Below, one piece after another: positions 1-9,067 of a stretch of DNA of 64,000 bases. Each line of letters begins with the position of its first letter. The stretch's first letter is position 1. The notes beneath the pieces were generated by a model that saw only the letters and a program-made list of their open reading frames with translations, had not been told where the DNA came from and did no database searches. Position numbers and translations under genes: made by a program. The DNA is from Pseudomonadota bacterium (GTDB lineage Bacteria; Cyanobacteriota; Vampirovibrionia; Obscuribacterales; Obscuribacteraceae): positions 186,001-250,000 of the forward strand of contig JAJPGY010000023.1 of the NCBI GenBank assembly GCA_021325555.1. Direction: 5' to 3'.

Positions 1-1
1 G

Positions 2-1129
2 TCGGTGCACTGGCTGGCGCGACCGCACCTCTGGAGCTTTCTGGGCGTCTACGTCTTCTCCACCAGCCTGGAGGCATTCCGGCGCGGCACCATGGGCGGT
101 GCCCGGCTGGTTGTCACCCTGGGTCTGGCCATGGCATTTTGGGTCAATCTCCATCCGGCGTTCCTCATGGGGTTTGCCTTGATCGCCATCTACCTGGGCT
201 GCGAGCTTGTCGGGCGCCGGGCTAAGCTGCGCGCGTACGCGGCCGCCCTGGCGGCGGCCCTGGCCGGCAGCCTGGCCAACCCTTACGGCTTCAATCTCTA
301 CCGTTACATCCTCAACTACCTGCGCGGCGGGCAGGTGCTGGCCGCCACGGATGAGTACAGGTCGCCGGTCTTTCACGGCGCGCTGCAACCGACCTGCCTG
401 GAGATCCTGTTTGCAGCGGTGATGATCGGTTTTCTTTTCTGCCGCAGCAAGCCCGCGCTGCCGGCGCTGGTCTCCTTTCTCGCCTTCGGGCACCTGGCGC
501 TGTCGGCCGTTCGCAACGCGCCCGTATTTGCCGTGGTGGCCGTCCCGTTGGCAGCCGATCTCTTCGCCGGCAGCGGCGCGCCGGCGACGGGGGCCGGGAC
601 GGAAACGCCGGCTGGCGGCTGGTTTTCCCGGGTGAGGAGCTGCCTGTCCGAGCGCGCCCGTTCGTTCGAGGCCACGGAAAGCCTCTGCAAGATGCACCTT
701 TTGCCGGCCGCCTGCGTGGTCATCTTGTTCATCGTCTCGGCCAACCACGGCCGCTTTATGGGCCGGCAGCTCCTCGTCTCCGGCTTCCCGTCCCGATCGC
801 TGCCCGGGCGCACCCTGGACTCAATAACCGAGCAGAAGCTGGTGCCCGAGCGGGGGTTCAACTACGACAACTGGGGCGGCTACATCGCTTACCGGCTGGG
901 GATCCCGGTCTTCATCGACGACCGGGCGGACTTTTACGGGATAAAGTTCTACACCGACTACGCGACCGTCAACCTGGTCTGCCCCGGCTGGCAGCAGGTC
1001 CTGGACAGGTACAGGATCCAGTGGTTGCTTATCCCCCGGCAGAGCCTGCTGGCCGCGCGCCTTGAAGGAGAGCCCGGCTGGCGGCTGGCCGCCCAGGATG
1101 AGGCGGCCGATCTCTTCACTCGCCGCTAG
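2..1129 (+). CDS. Polytopic membrane protein, 5'-truncated by the window edge
   Basis: The reading frame is open to the left edge, so the true start may lie outside; the first visible start is GTG at 5. The visible 374 residues contain several hydrophobic segments in the first two thirds, then a soluble tail. Around residues 300-310 the tail holds the motif FIDDRADFYG, followed by a W-rich stretch ending LFTRR. The protein at 6662-8218 has the same layout and a matching FADGRVDFYG motif, so the two are paralogs. The shape resembles large polytopic proteins of surface-polymer assembly, but I recognise no catalytic family and the function is unknown. The last 14 bases overlap the convergent GH57 gene. 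Confidence 0.75.
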   Translation, partial: SVHWLARPHLWSFLGVYVFSTSLEAFRRGTMGGARLVVTLGLAMAFWVNLHPAFLMGFALIAIYLGCELVGRRAKLRAYAAALAAALAGSLANPYGFNLYRYILNYLRGGQVLAATDEYRSPVFHGALQPTCLEILFAAVMIGFLFCRSKPALPALVSFLAFGHLALSAVRNAPVFAVVAVPLAADLFAGSGAPATGAGTETPAGGWFSRVRSCLSERARSFEATESLCKMHLLPAACVVILFIVSANHGRFMGRQLLVSGFPSRSLPGRTLDSITEQKLVPERGFNYDNWGGYIAYRLGIPVFIDDRADFYGIKFYTDYATVNLVCPGWQQVLDRYRIQWLLIPRQSLLAARLEGEPGWRLAAQDEAADLFTRR

Positions 1130-2822
1130 GCACGGGCGACCTGCCCTGGCTGGCGCTGCCCTTGCCGTAGACCTGCTCGGGCACCGGAACGTCGAGCTCG
1201 GGCGGGTAGCTGTGGCCGAGGAGCTTGTAGACGTTCTGCAGGCGCAGGCGGAACTGCCGATCGAAGATCGGGTCGTCGGCCGAGTTGTTGGGCTCGCCGA
1301 ACCACCAGAACCAGTCGCTGCCCTCGGCCGTGTAGATCTCCTCCCAGGCCCTGGCCTGCACCTCGATCGAGTGCACCTCCCTGTGCAGCTCGGCGACCAG
1401 GAAGTTCCTGGTCGCCCCGAGCAGATCCCAGGCGCGATTTTTGATCGGGTCGCCGATCCAGATGTGATAATCGGAGCCGATCCACGACCCGCAGTGAATG
1501 TTGGTCAGCTCGGCCGACGGCGGGTTGCGCTCGAGGTAGTCGCTGACCGTGCAGACCCTGAGCGTGCTGTCCTCGGACAGGCGCGTGTAGAGCTCCCTGA
1601 GAAACGGGTTGCCGTCCTGCTCGTAGGTCTCCCAGCAGTTCTCGCCGTCCAGGGCGACGACGACCACCCCCTCGCGCTCCCAGTTGTGCAGGCGTTGCTG
1701 GATGTGCTTGATCCTCATGTAAAAGCTGCTGGCCGCCTCCTCCGCGGGGCGGTGGCAGTAGGAGAAGCTGACCTCGTTGGAAAGGACGATCTCCCGGAAA
1801 AGGAGGTTTATCTGCTGGTCGCCCACCTGCAGGCGGTAGGGCTGGCAGAGCAGCTCGCCGGAATTGAGGTTGCCGTGGCTGTCCCGGTAGAGCGTTATGT
1901 CCAGCGTCTTGCACAGGAGCGCCTCATCGAGGACCACCCAGTTGATGCCGCAGCCGGAGATGAGCTCGAGGGCCGCCGGGCTGACGGCCAGCTCCGAGGG
2001 CCACATGCCCCTGGCCTGCTCGTGGAACATCTCCTCGTAGAAGTTGAGCCCGGTCTCGATCTGCTTGCGCGCGTCGTCGCGGTGGAAGTAAAGCCTCTTC
2101 GGCAGCCTGACCGACGGATCCGGCAGGCGGGCGACATTGGAGTCGATGATGAGCGGCAGGATCGGGTGATAGTAGGGGCTGGTGGTGACCTCGATCTGCC
2201 CGAGCTCCTGGAGCTGCCGGTATACCGGGATAACCTGGCGGATGAGCTCGCGCTGCCTGTCGATGAGCCGCCGCCGGCGCTCGAGGGAAAAGCCGCGCCC
2301 CTCATCAAGATAGCCCTTCAGCTCGGGCATGCGCGCGTACCAGAGCGGATCGAACCAGGCCAGGTTGAGCCAGGTGGCCATGTCGGTAAGCTCGCCGGCC
2401 GTGAACTCCCCGGCCATCGAGGCCGGGCTGTGCCCCTGCTCGATGAGGCGCTGCCTCTTCTCGTAGAGTGCCAGGTAAGGGGGGTGCGGCTTGACCTGCC
2501 GCTCCAGGTTGGCGTGGAAGGAGCTGGCCAGGATGTATGCCTTGTCGGCGGGCGTGAGCTCGCCCTCCTCCTTGCTGGTGACCAGGAGCTGCTGGTCCAC
2601 GGCTCCGTGCCAGCCGTAGTCCTCGAGCTGCTCCATGAGCGACGGCACCAGGTTGAAGGTCTGCTTGATCCTGGGGAAATCCTGGAGGATAAGCGGCATA
2701 TCCAGGTAGTCCTTGATCGCGTGCAGGCGCACCCAGGGCATCAGGTAGTCGCCGGAGAGCCGATCCTTGTAAAGCGGCTGGTGCATGTGCCAGACGAAGC
2801 AGACGGATAATTTCTCGGTCAA
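1116..2822 (-). CDS. Glycoside hydrolase family 57 (alpha-glucan hydrolase/transferase type)
   Basis: The N-terminus carries the GH57 signature VWHMHQP at residues 10-16. The motif GMWPSE near residue 272 fits the family's nucleophile Glu region, and LDGENCWE near 392 fits the acid/base region. About 568 residues is normal for the family. GH57 enzymes act on alpha-1,4-glucans as amylases, branching enzymes or 4-alpha-glucanotransferases; which one this is cannot be told here. I chose the TTG at 2822 because a GGGGGA ribosome site lies about 6 bases upstream and the conserved domain starts at once. A GTG at 2858 is possible but lacks a clear site. It follows the inositol monophosphatase gene on the same strand, probably cotranscribed. 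Confidence 0.85.
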   Translation of the reverse strand: MTEKLSVCFVWHMHQPLYKDRLSGDYLMPWVRLHAIKDYLDMPLILQDFPRIKQTFNLVPSLMEQLEDYGWHGAVDQQLLVTSKEEGELTPADKAYILASSFHANLERQVKPHPPYLALYEKRQRLIEQGHSPASMAGEFTAGELTDMATWLNLAWFDPLWYARMPELKGYLDEGRGFSLERRRRLIDRQRELIRQVIPVYRQLQELGQIEVTTSPYYHPILPLIIDSNVARLPDPSVRLPKRLYFHRDDARKQIETGLNFYEEMFHEQARGMWPSELAVSPAALELISGCGINWVVLDEALLCKTLDITLYRDSHGNLNSGELLCQPYRLQVGDQQINLLFREIVLSNEVSFSYCHRPAEEAASSFYMRIKHIQQRLHNWEREGVVVVALDGENCWETYEQDGNPFLRELYTRLSEDSTLRVCTVSDYLERNPPSAELTNIHCGSWIGSDYHIWIGDPIKNRAWDLLGATRNFLVAELHREVHSIEVQARAWEEIYTAEGSDWFWWFGEPNNSADDPIFDRQFRLRLQNVYKLLGHSYPPELDVPVPEQVYGKGSASQGRSPVPSGE

Positions 2823-2841
2823 GACGGATCCCCCGTTTCTC

Positions 2842-3660
2842 TCAGTTGCTGTCTTCACCGGAACCGATCTCGGCCAGCCGGCGGCCTTTCAGGCTCTCCA
2901 GCACGGCGACGACCTCATCGTGAATGAGCCCGTTGGTAGCCAGAATATGCCCTTTGCGGATGTCGAAGGGCTGGCCGGACAGATCGCTTATCCGGCCGCC
3001 GGCCTCGCTTACGATCGCGATTCCGGCCGCCACGTCCCAGGGGCTCAGCTTGGTCTCCCAGAAGCCGTCCAGGCGGCCGGCGGCCACGAAACAGAGATCG
3101 AGGGCGGCCGAGCCGTCACGGCGCACGCCGTGGGACAGGTCGGTAAGCGTGAAAAAGCGGATCATGTTGTCGTCGGGCGCGGCCCGGGTGTCGGCCGGAA
3201 AGCCGGTGGCCAGCAGGCTGGTGGCCAGCGACCGCTGCGCCGAAACGGCCAGCCGCCGGTCGTTGAGCCAGGCGCCCTTGCCCTCCTCGGCCCAGAAGAG
3301 CTCGTCGGCAAGCGGGTTGTAGACCACCCCGAGCACCATCCGGCCTGCCTCCTCGAGTGCGATCGATATGCTGAAGAACGGGTAGCCGTGCGTATAATTG
3401 GTGGTGCCGTCGATCGGATCGACGAGCCAGCGCCGCGGCGAGCCCGCTTGCTTTTCTCCGCCCTCCTCGCCGACCAGCCCGAAATCGGGGAAGTCGCTGC
3501 GCAGGATGGAGACGATCAGCTCCTCGGAGTCCCGGTCCACGTCGGTGACGATATTGTAGGCGCCCTTGTAGTCGATGTCCCTTATCCTGCCCAGCCGTTC
3601 GCTGACAAGGAGACCGGCTTGCCGAGCAGCTTTGATTGCGGATTCTCTTGGCGTGGTCAT
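2842..3660 (-). CDS. suhB: Inositol-1-monophosphatase family protein
   Basis: This is a 272-residue Mg2+-dependent sugar-phosphate phosphatase of the IMPase/SuhB superfamily. The metal-binding signatures are all present: GEE at residues 64-66, DPIDGTTN at 81-88, and a WD pair near residue 208 followed by the Gly-rich EAGG. The family hydrolyses myo-inositol-1-phosphate; relatives act on fructose-1,6-bisphosphate, 3'-phosphoadenosine 5'-phosphate or histidinol phosphate, so the substrate is not certain. The ATG at 3660 begins the usual N-terminal helix. The gene lies just upstream of the GH57 gene on the same strand and divergent from ileS, with a shared intergenic region of about 170 bases. 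Confidence 0.88.
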   Translation of the reverse strand: MTTPRESAIKAARQAGLLVSERLGRIRDIDYKGAYNIVTDVDRDSEELIVSILRSDFPDFGLVGEEGGEKQAGSPRRWLVDPIDGTTNYTHGYPFFSISIALEEAGRMVLGVVYNPLADELFWAEEGKGAWLNDRRLAVSAQRSLATSLLATGFPADTRAAPDDNMIRFFTLTDLSHGVRRDGSAALDLCFVAAGRLDGFWETKLSPWDVAAGIAIVSEAGGRISDLSGQPFDIRKGHILATNGLIHDEVVAVLESLKGRRLAEIGSGEDSN

Positions 3661-3735
3661 CAGCGGCTAGTTTACTAAAGAGCGGCGGGTGGCTGGGATA
3701 AGAATCCTTAACGCGTAACATTGAACCAATTATTG

Positions 3736-3764
3736 TTGTCTTCAGCCAGCGGAGTTGTTAGATT
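3736..3764 (+). promoter_or_regulatory. Possible sigma70-type promoter for ileS
   Basis: TTGTCT (3736-3741) and TAGATT (3759-3764) are separated by 17 bases, about 65 bases upstream of the ileS start. Both boxes are weak matches, so this is only a candidate. I saw no T-box leader in the interval. Confidence 0.28.
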
Positions 3765-3829
3765 AAACTGGGCAATGACAGGAGACGGCCGGCGCCCCAG
3801 CGCTGGTTTTTTGTGCGCAAAGGGCAGGT

Positions 3830-6658
3830 GTGATGGAGAAGACGACCTACAGCGTAAACCTTCCCCAGACGGACTTTCCGATGAAGGCCAACTCGGGTGC
3901 CCGGGAGCCGGAGATCCAGCGCCTCTGGGACGAGGGCGGGATTTACCAGAAGAGCGTCGAGCAACGCAAGGACTCGCCGAAGTTTGTCCTCCACGACGGG
4001 CCGCCGTACCTCTCCTCCAGCAAGATCCACATCGGCACCGCGCTCAACAAGATCCTCAAGGACATCGTCACCAAATACAAGGCTCAGCACGGCTTCTATT
4101 CGCCGTACGTGCCCGGCTACGACAGCCACGGCCTGCCGATCGAGACCGCGGTGCTCAAGGATGTGAAGGGCGGCCGCCAGGCCTTCACCCCGCTGGAGCT
4201 GCGCCGGCGCTGCCGGGAGTTCGCCCTCGCCAACCTGAAGGGGCAGGAGACCAGCTTCCGCCGGCTGGGCGTCTGGGGAGACTGGGAGCACCCCTACCTG
4301 ACGCTGGCGCCGGAGTTCGAGGCCGCGCAGATAAGGGTCTTCGGGCAGATGGCCGATGCCGGCTATCTCTACAAGGGGTTCAAGCCCGTCTACTGGTGCG
4401 CCAACTGCGAGACCGCCCTGGCCGAAGCCGAGGTCGAGTACGCCGATCACCGCTCGGAGTCCGTCTTCGTCAAATTCCCGCTTGACGATAAATCAGCGGG
4501 CCGCCTGCCCGGCTTCGTTCCGAAAGGCTCCGCGGTCTCCTTCCTCATCTGGACGACCACCCCCTGGACGCTGCCGGCAAACCTGGCCGTCGCGCTCAAC
4601 CCGCACTTCCAGTATCACTTCCTGTCCACCGCCGAGCACGGGGTGCTGGTGGTGGCCGCGCCGTTGCTGGAGTCTTTTCTGGCCACGGTCGGCTGGCAGG
4701 GCTCCGACGCCGCCTTGCTGGGCAGCGTGGCTGGCAGCGAACTGGAGCGCCTGGAGTGCCGGCACCCGTTCGTGGACCGCCGGTCGCTGGTGATCCTGGG
4801 CGAGCACGTCACCGCCGAGGCAGGTACCGGCTGCGTGCACACGGCCCCAGGTCACGGTCTCGAGGACTTCGAGGCCGGGCACCGCTACAAGCTGCCCGTG
4901 CTTTCGCCGCTTGACAACCGGGGCGTGTTCACCGGCGAGGCCGGGCGTTTTGCCGGCCTGCGCTACGACAAGGCCAATCAGGCCATCATCGAGCACCTGA
5001 GCGAGCTGGGGGCGCTTGTCCACCACGAGAGCTACGTGCACAGCTACCCGCACTGCTGGCGTTGCAAGAAGCCGGTCATCTACCGGGCGACCGAGCAGTG
5101 GTTCGCCTCCGTGGACGGCTTCCGGGAAAAGGCCCTGGCGGCCATCGACACGGTCACCTGGCTGCCGGCTTCCGGGCGCAACCGCATCTACGCCATGGTC
5201 GAGAACCGCTCCGACTGGTGCATAAGCCGCCAGCGCGCCTGGGGGGTGCCGATACCGGTCTTCTACTGCCGGGGCTGCCGCAGCCCGCTTATGACCGGCG
5301 CGAGCGTGGAGGCCGTGGCCGCCGTCTTCTCTGCCGAGGGCTCGGATTCCTGGTGGGAGCATGACGCTGCTTACTTTCTCGGCGATGCCTTCGCCTGCCA
5401 GAAGTGCGGCAGCAAGGGCTTCGACAAGGAGACCGACATCATGGATGTCTGGTTCGATTCGGGCGTCACCCACCGGGCGGTCCTCGACCTGCGCCCGGAG
5501 CTCAAGGGGACGCCCTGCGAGATGTATCTGGAAGGCTCCGACCAGCACCGCGGGTGGTTCCAGTCGGCGCTTCTCACCAGCGTGGCTGTCGCCGGCCGGG
5601 CGCCCTACAAAACCGTGCTCACGCACGGCTTCGTGGTGGACGAGAACGGGCGGAAGATGTCCAAGTCGCTGGGCAATGTCGTGGACCCGGAGGACGTGAT
5701 CAAGCAGTACGGGGCGGATGTGCTCAGGCTGTGGGTGGCCTCGGTCAATTACACGGACGACATCCCGATCGGCAAGAACATGCTCGCCCAGCTGGCCGAG
5801 GTCTACCGCAAGCTGCGCAACACGGCCCGCTACCTGCTCGGCAACCTCTGCGACTTCGACCCGGCCGTGGATGCCGTCGCCGGCGGTGAGCTGTCCTCTC
5901 TGGATGCCTACATCCTGCACAAGCTGCAGGAGGTGGTGGCCGAGGTGGTGGATGATTTCGATCGCTTCGAGTTCTTCAAGTACTATCAGCTGCTCCAGAA
6001 CTTCTGCGTGGTGGACCTCTCCAGTTTTTACTTCGACATCGTCAAGGACCGGCTCTACACAGCAGGCAAGCGCTCCGTGCGCAGGCGGGCCGCGCAGACA
6101 GTGCTCCACGAGATCCTGCAGGTGCTGGTGCGCATGCTGGTGCCGGTGACGCCCCACCTGGCCGAGGACATCTGGCAGCACATGCCGGCCAGGCTGCGCG
6201 GCCCAGAGGAGAGCGTCCTGCTCACCGACTTTCCCTTACCGGCCGGCCGCTACCTGAAGCCGGAGCTTGCCGACTTCTGGACCAGGCTAATCAAGGTGCG
6301 CTACACGGTGAACAAGGCCCTCGAGCTCGCCCGCGGCTCGCGCAAGATCGGCAGCTCGCTGGAGGCGCAGGTAATCCTCGCCCTGGACGACCAGGCCGTG
6401 GCCGCCGACCTGGCGTCGCTGGGCGACGATCTGCCGGGCTTTTTCATCACCTCGCAGGCCACCGTGCTTGCTCCAGGGCAGCCGGCGGCAGGAGCAGGCG
6501 AGCCGCTGGCGCGGGTCACCGAATCCGGTATCACAGTGGTTGTCCTTCCCGCCTGCGGATCCAAGTGCCCCCGCTGCTGGAAGTTTGCCCCCGACATAGG
6601 CGGCAACCCGGCGTTTCCCGAGCTCTGCCTCTGGTGCGCCGAGGCGTTATCATCTTAG
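3830..6658 (+). CDS. ileS: Isoleucine--tRNA ligase
   Basis: This 942-residue class I synthetase charges tRNA-Ile in the cytoplasm. The ATP-site signature appears as HIGT at residues 67-70, with Thr replacing the last His of the usual HIGH, inside the typical PPY...NKILKD context. KMSKS is at 609-613. The C-terminal zinc ribbon has two Cys pairs, C913/C916 and C933/C936, as in bacterial-type IleRS. The editing domain lies between. The start is GTG at 3830 after AGGGCAGG, with an ATG one codon later as the alternative. The downstream membrane protein gene starts 3 bases after the stop, so the two are probably cotranscribed. Confidence 0.97.
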   Translation: MMEKTTYSVNLPQTDFPMKANSGAREPEIQRLWDEGGIYQKSVEQRKDSPKFVLHDGPPYLSSSKIHIGTALNKILKDIVTKYKAQHGFYSPYVPGYDSHGLPIETAVLKDVKGGRQAFTPLELRRRCREFALANLKGQETSFRRLGVWGDWEHPYLTLAPEFEAAQIRVFGQMADAGYLYKGFKPVYWCANCETALAEAEVEYADHRSESVFVKFPLDDKSAGRLPGFVPKGSAVSFLIWTTTPWTLPANLAVALNPHFQYHFLSTAEHGVLVVAAPLLESFLATVGWQGSDAALLGSVAGSELERLECRHPFVDRRSLVILGEHVTAEAGTGCVHTAPGHGLEDFEAGHRYKLPVLSPLDNRGVFTGEAGRFAGLRYDKANQAIIEHLSELGALVHHESYVHSYPHCWRCKKPVIYRATEQWFASVDGFREKALAAIDTVTWLPASGRNRIYAMVENRSDWCISRQRAWGVPIPVFYCRGCRSPLMTGASVEAVAAVFSAEGSDSWWEHDAAYFLGDAFACQKCGSKGFDKETDIMDVWFDSGVTHRAVLDLRPELKGTPCEMYLEGSDQHRGWFQSALLTSVAVAGRAPYKTVLTHGFVVDENGRKMSKSLGNVVDPEDVIKQYGADVLRLWVASVNYTDDIPIGKNMLAQLAEVYRKLRNTARYLLGNLCDFDPAVDAVAGGELSSLDAYILHKLQEVVAEVVDDFDRFEFFKYYQLLQNFCVVDLSSFYFDIVKDRLYTAGKRSVRRRAAQTVLHEILQVLVRMLVPVTPHLAEDIWQHMPARLRGPEESVLLTDFPLPAGRYLKPELADFWTRLIKVRYTVNKALELARGSRKIGSSLEAQVILALDDQAVAADLASLGDDLPGFFITSQATVLAPGQPAAGAGEPLARVTESGITVVVLPACGSKCPRCWKFAPDIGGNPAFPELCLWCAEALSS

Positions 6659-6661
6659 GTC

Positions 6662-8218
6662 GTGAGAGACCCCGCACCCCAGAGACTGGCCCACCTTGCT
6701 CTTGCCGGTGCCTTTGCCCTGGCGGTCGCCTCCTTCTTTTACTGGGCGGCCTGGGCCTTCGGCTCCAACGACACGGCCTGGCTCATGCGCACCGGGCAGT
6801 ACATTGTCGCCCACGGCCGGCTGCCGGCTCACGATCTTTTCAGCTGGACCTGCCCCGACAGACCGTATATGGCCTACCAGTGGCTTTTCGAGGTCTTGCT
6901 GGCCCTTGTCTTTCGGGCCGGCGGCGCGCACGGACTGTGGCTTTCGGGCATGGCGGCGACGGTGGCGGCAGGGGTCGTCTACTTCTATCTCCTGCCGGGA
7001 CAGTGGCTGCGTTTCCGGGCACCCCTGTTCATCGCCTTCCCCCTGGCCGCGCTGGCGCTTTCGCCGCCCTGGTTTTTCATACGCCCGCAGCTGGTCTCGC
7101 ACCTTTTCATCCCGATATTCGTGGACGCCTGCGAGCGCCTGCGGAGGACCGGGGACGCAGGCCGGCTGTGGTATCTGCCGCTAATCATGGTCATCTGGGC
7201 CAACATGCACCCGCTGTGGGTGGTCGGTCTGGTGATCGTGGCCGCCTATGCGGTGCCGGATTTATTCTCTCCCCGACCGGCAAGGGCCGCCGGCCCGCGC
7301 TGGGCACCGGCGGCGGTGCTGGCCGCCTGTGCATGCTTCGTCCTCGCGAACCCTTACGGGCCCGGGCTCATCTCTTACGAGCTCTATTTCCAGGGCCAGA
7401 CCAATTTCAAGGCCGTGAACGAGCTGCGCCCGCTCATCGATCACCCTTCCCCCTTCTTCTATCCCTTCCTCGCTTATCTCGTCCTGTCCTGGGCGGCCTT
7501 GCTTGCCCGGGCGAAGAGGGTGCCGCTGCCCGGGCTCCTGCTTTCCGGCTTCGGCAGTGCCGCTGCCCTGGCCATGAACAAGTTTGCCCCGGTGGCCGTG
7601 TTGCTCACCTGGCCTTATGTCGGCTGCGCGGTGGCCGGTCTTTGCCGTTCGGCAGCCCGGGGGCGCCTGGCGCCGCTGGCAGTCGCCTGCCGGCAGGCGG
7701 CCAGCCGCTGGTTTTCCGGAGCCGGCAGGCTCAGGCTCGCCCTGCTGTCGGTGCTTGTCTCGGTGGCCTGCTTCGAGGCCCGCATACCGACCGCCGACTA
7801 CGCAACGATCATCTTCGCCTATAACGATGTGGAGACCTTCCGCTTCATGGCGGCGCACAGATTCCCCAGCCCGCGCATCTTCAACGACGAGCCCACCGGC
7901 AGCCTGCTCATCTATTTCGGGCTGGGGCCGGTCTTTGCCGACGGGCGGGTGGACTTTTACGGCCAGGAGTTCTGCCGGCAGTGGATCGCCTGTGTCGACG
8001 GTGAGCCGGGCTGGCAGGACTACCTGAGCCGCTACCGGGTGACGCAGATCCTGATCGCGGACAATGTGGTGCTCTATGACGAGCTTGCCCGTTCGCCCCG
8101 CTGGCTGCGCGTCTACGACAACGGCATGCGCTCGCTCTGGCTGACCAACGATCGCTCGGGGCGGGACACGCTCCGGCACTGGCGAGCCTCCCTGGGCAGG
8201 CGGCGGCCGGCGCGCTGA
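6662..8218 (+). CDS. Polytopic membrane protein, paralog of the protein at 2-1129
   Basis: The 518-residue protein has an N-terminal hydrophobic segment, an early motif with NDTAWLMRTG and HDLFSW, many membrane segments, and a soluble C-terminal tail with FADGRVDFYG. Early polar loops after the first membrane helix resemble those of GT-C-fold glycosyltransferases, but no named family is certain. The matching tail motif in the truncated gene at the window start shows that the two are related. The start is GTG at 6662, 3 bases after ileS. A role in moving or attaching lipid-linked sugars is a guess. Confidence 0.75.
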   Translation: MRDPAPQRLAHLALAGAFALAVASFFYWAAWAFGSNDTAWLMRTGQYIVAHGRLPAHDLFSWTCPDRPYMAYQWLFEVLLALVFRAGGAHGLWLSGMAATVAAGVVYFYLLPGQWLRFRAPLFIAFPLAALALSPPWFFIRPQLVSHLFIPIFVDACERLRRTGDAGRLWYLPLIMVIWANMHPLWVVGLVIVAAYAVPDLFSPRPARAAGPRWAPAAVLAACACFVLANPYGPGLISYELYFQGQTNFKAVNELRPLIDHPSPFFYPFLAYLVLSWAALLARAKRVPLPGLLLSGFGSAAALAMNKFAPVAVLLTWPYVGCAVAGLCRSAARGRLAPLAVACRQAASRWFSGAGRLRLALLSVLVSVACFEARIPTADYATIIFAYNDVETFRFMAAHRFPSPRIFNDEPTGSLLIYFGLGPVFADGRVDFYGQEFCRQWIACVDGEPGWQDYLSRYRVTQILIADNVVLYDELARSPRWLRVYDNGMRSLWLTNDRSGRDTLRHWRASLGRRRPAR

Positions 8219-8228
8219 GGTAGAACGC

Positions 8229-9038
8229 TCAGCTGCCGTGCGGCTGTCCGCTGAGCCGGGCTCCCGATTCCTGTCCCCGGCGGATGAGCTCGGCGACGAG
8301 CGTAAGCCCTACGGTGGCCGCTATCATCAGCGTGCTCAGAGCGTTTATCTCAGGGCTGACGCCGAACTTGACCAGGCTGTAGATGCGCAGCGGCAGGGTC
8401 GTGTCGCCGACGCCGGCCGTGAACTGGGTGATCACGAAATCATCGAGCGAGAGCACGAAAGCCAGCAAGCAGCCGGCCAGGATGCCGGGGGCGATCAGCG
8501 GCAGCGTCACCTTGAGGAACACCGCCGGCGGTGGCGCCCCCAGATCCTGCGCTGCTTCCTCGAGATGCGGATCCAGGCCTTCCAGCCTGCCGGTCACCAC
8601 CAGGGCCACATAGGCCATGCAGAAGACGATGTGCCCGACGATGATCGTGGCCAGGCTCAGCTTCAGGCCAAGGGCCAGAAAGAGGGTGAGCGCCGACACG
8701 GCCATGGCTATCTCCGGAATGACGATCGGCAGGAAGAGCACCCCCCGGTAAAGCTCCGCTCCCCGGAAGTGAAAGCGGGCGATGCCGAGGGCGGCCATTG
8801 TCCCCATGACCGCCGAAAAGGAGACAGCCACACAAGCCACAACCAGGCTGTTCGCCAGAGCCCCGGCCAGGGCCTGGTCGTGAAAGAGGATGCGGTACCA
8901 GTTGAGCGTGAAACCGGACCAGGTCACGGCCAGCCTGGAGGCATCGAAGCTGTAGGCGATAAGCACGACGACCGGCAGATAGAGAAAGCAGTAGACCAGG
9001 GCGGCAATCGCGCCCAACCACCTGGGCTTGCCCAGCAT
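8229..9038 (-). CDS. potC: ABC transporter permease, PotC-like (spermidine/putrescine type)
   Basis: The 269-residue inner-membrane permease has about six hydrophobic segments and the cytoplasmic EAA loop (EEAAQDLGAPP...LPLIAPG) that contacts the ATPase. Sequence and length fit the second permease subunit of polyamine importers; related systems carry iron, thiamine or phosphonates. No PotA, PotB or PotD partner is in the window, which is unusual because potC normally sits at the end of a potABCD operon. Here the upstream same-strand gene is the YgfZ-TPR fusion, ending 29 bases before the ATG. The gene ends about 10 bases from the convergent membrane protein gene. Confidence 0.85.
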   Translation of the reverse strand: MLGKPRWLGAIAALVYCFLYLPVVVLIAYSFDASRLAVTWSGFTLNWYRILFHDQALAGALANSLVVACVAVSFSAVMGTMAALGIARFHFRGAELYRGVLFLPIVIPEIAMAVSALTLFLALGLKLSLATIIVGHIVFCMAYVALVVTGRLEGLDPHLEEAAQDLGAPPPAVFLKVTLPLIAPGILAGCLLAFVLSLDDFVITQFTAGVGDTTLPLRIYSLVKFGVSPEINALSTLMIAATVGLTLVAELIRRGQESGARLSGQPHGS

Positions 9039-9067
9039 GACCTTAACCCCCGGACAGGAAGAAAAGT

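Noticed and set aside
1062..2810. A 582-residue open frame on the plus strand inside the GH57 gene
   Set aside because: It is antisense to a gene with clear GH57 motifs; in high-GC DNA such shadows are common. Its own sequence is low-complexity and shows no domain.
4493..6181. A 562-residue minus-strand open frame inside ileS
   Set aside because: Antisense shadow of a well-conserved gene, with no motif of its own.
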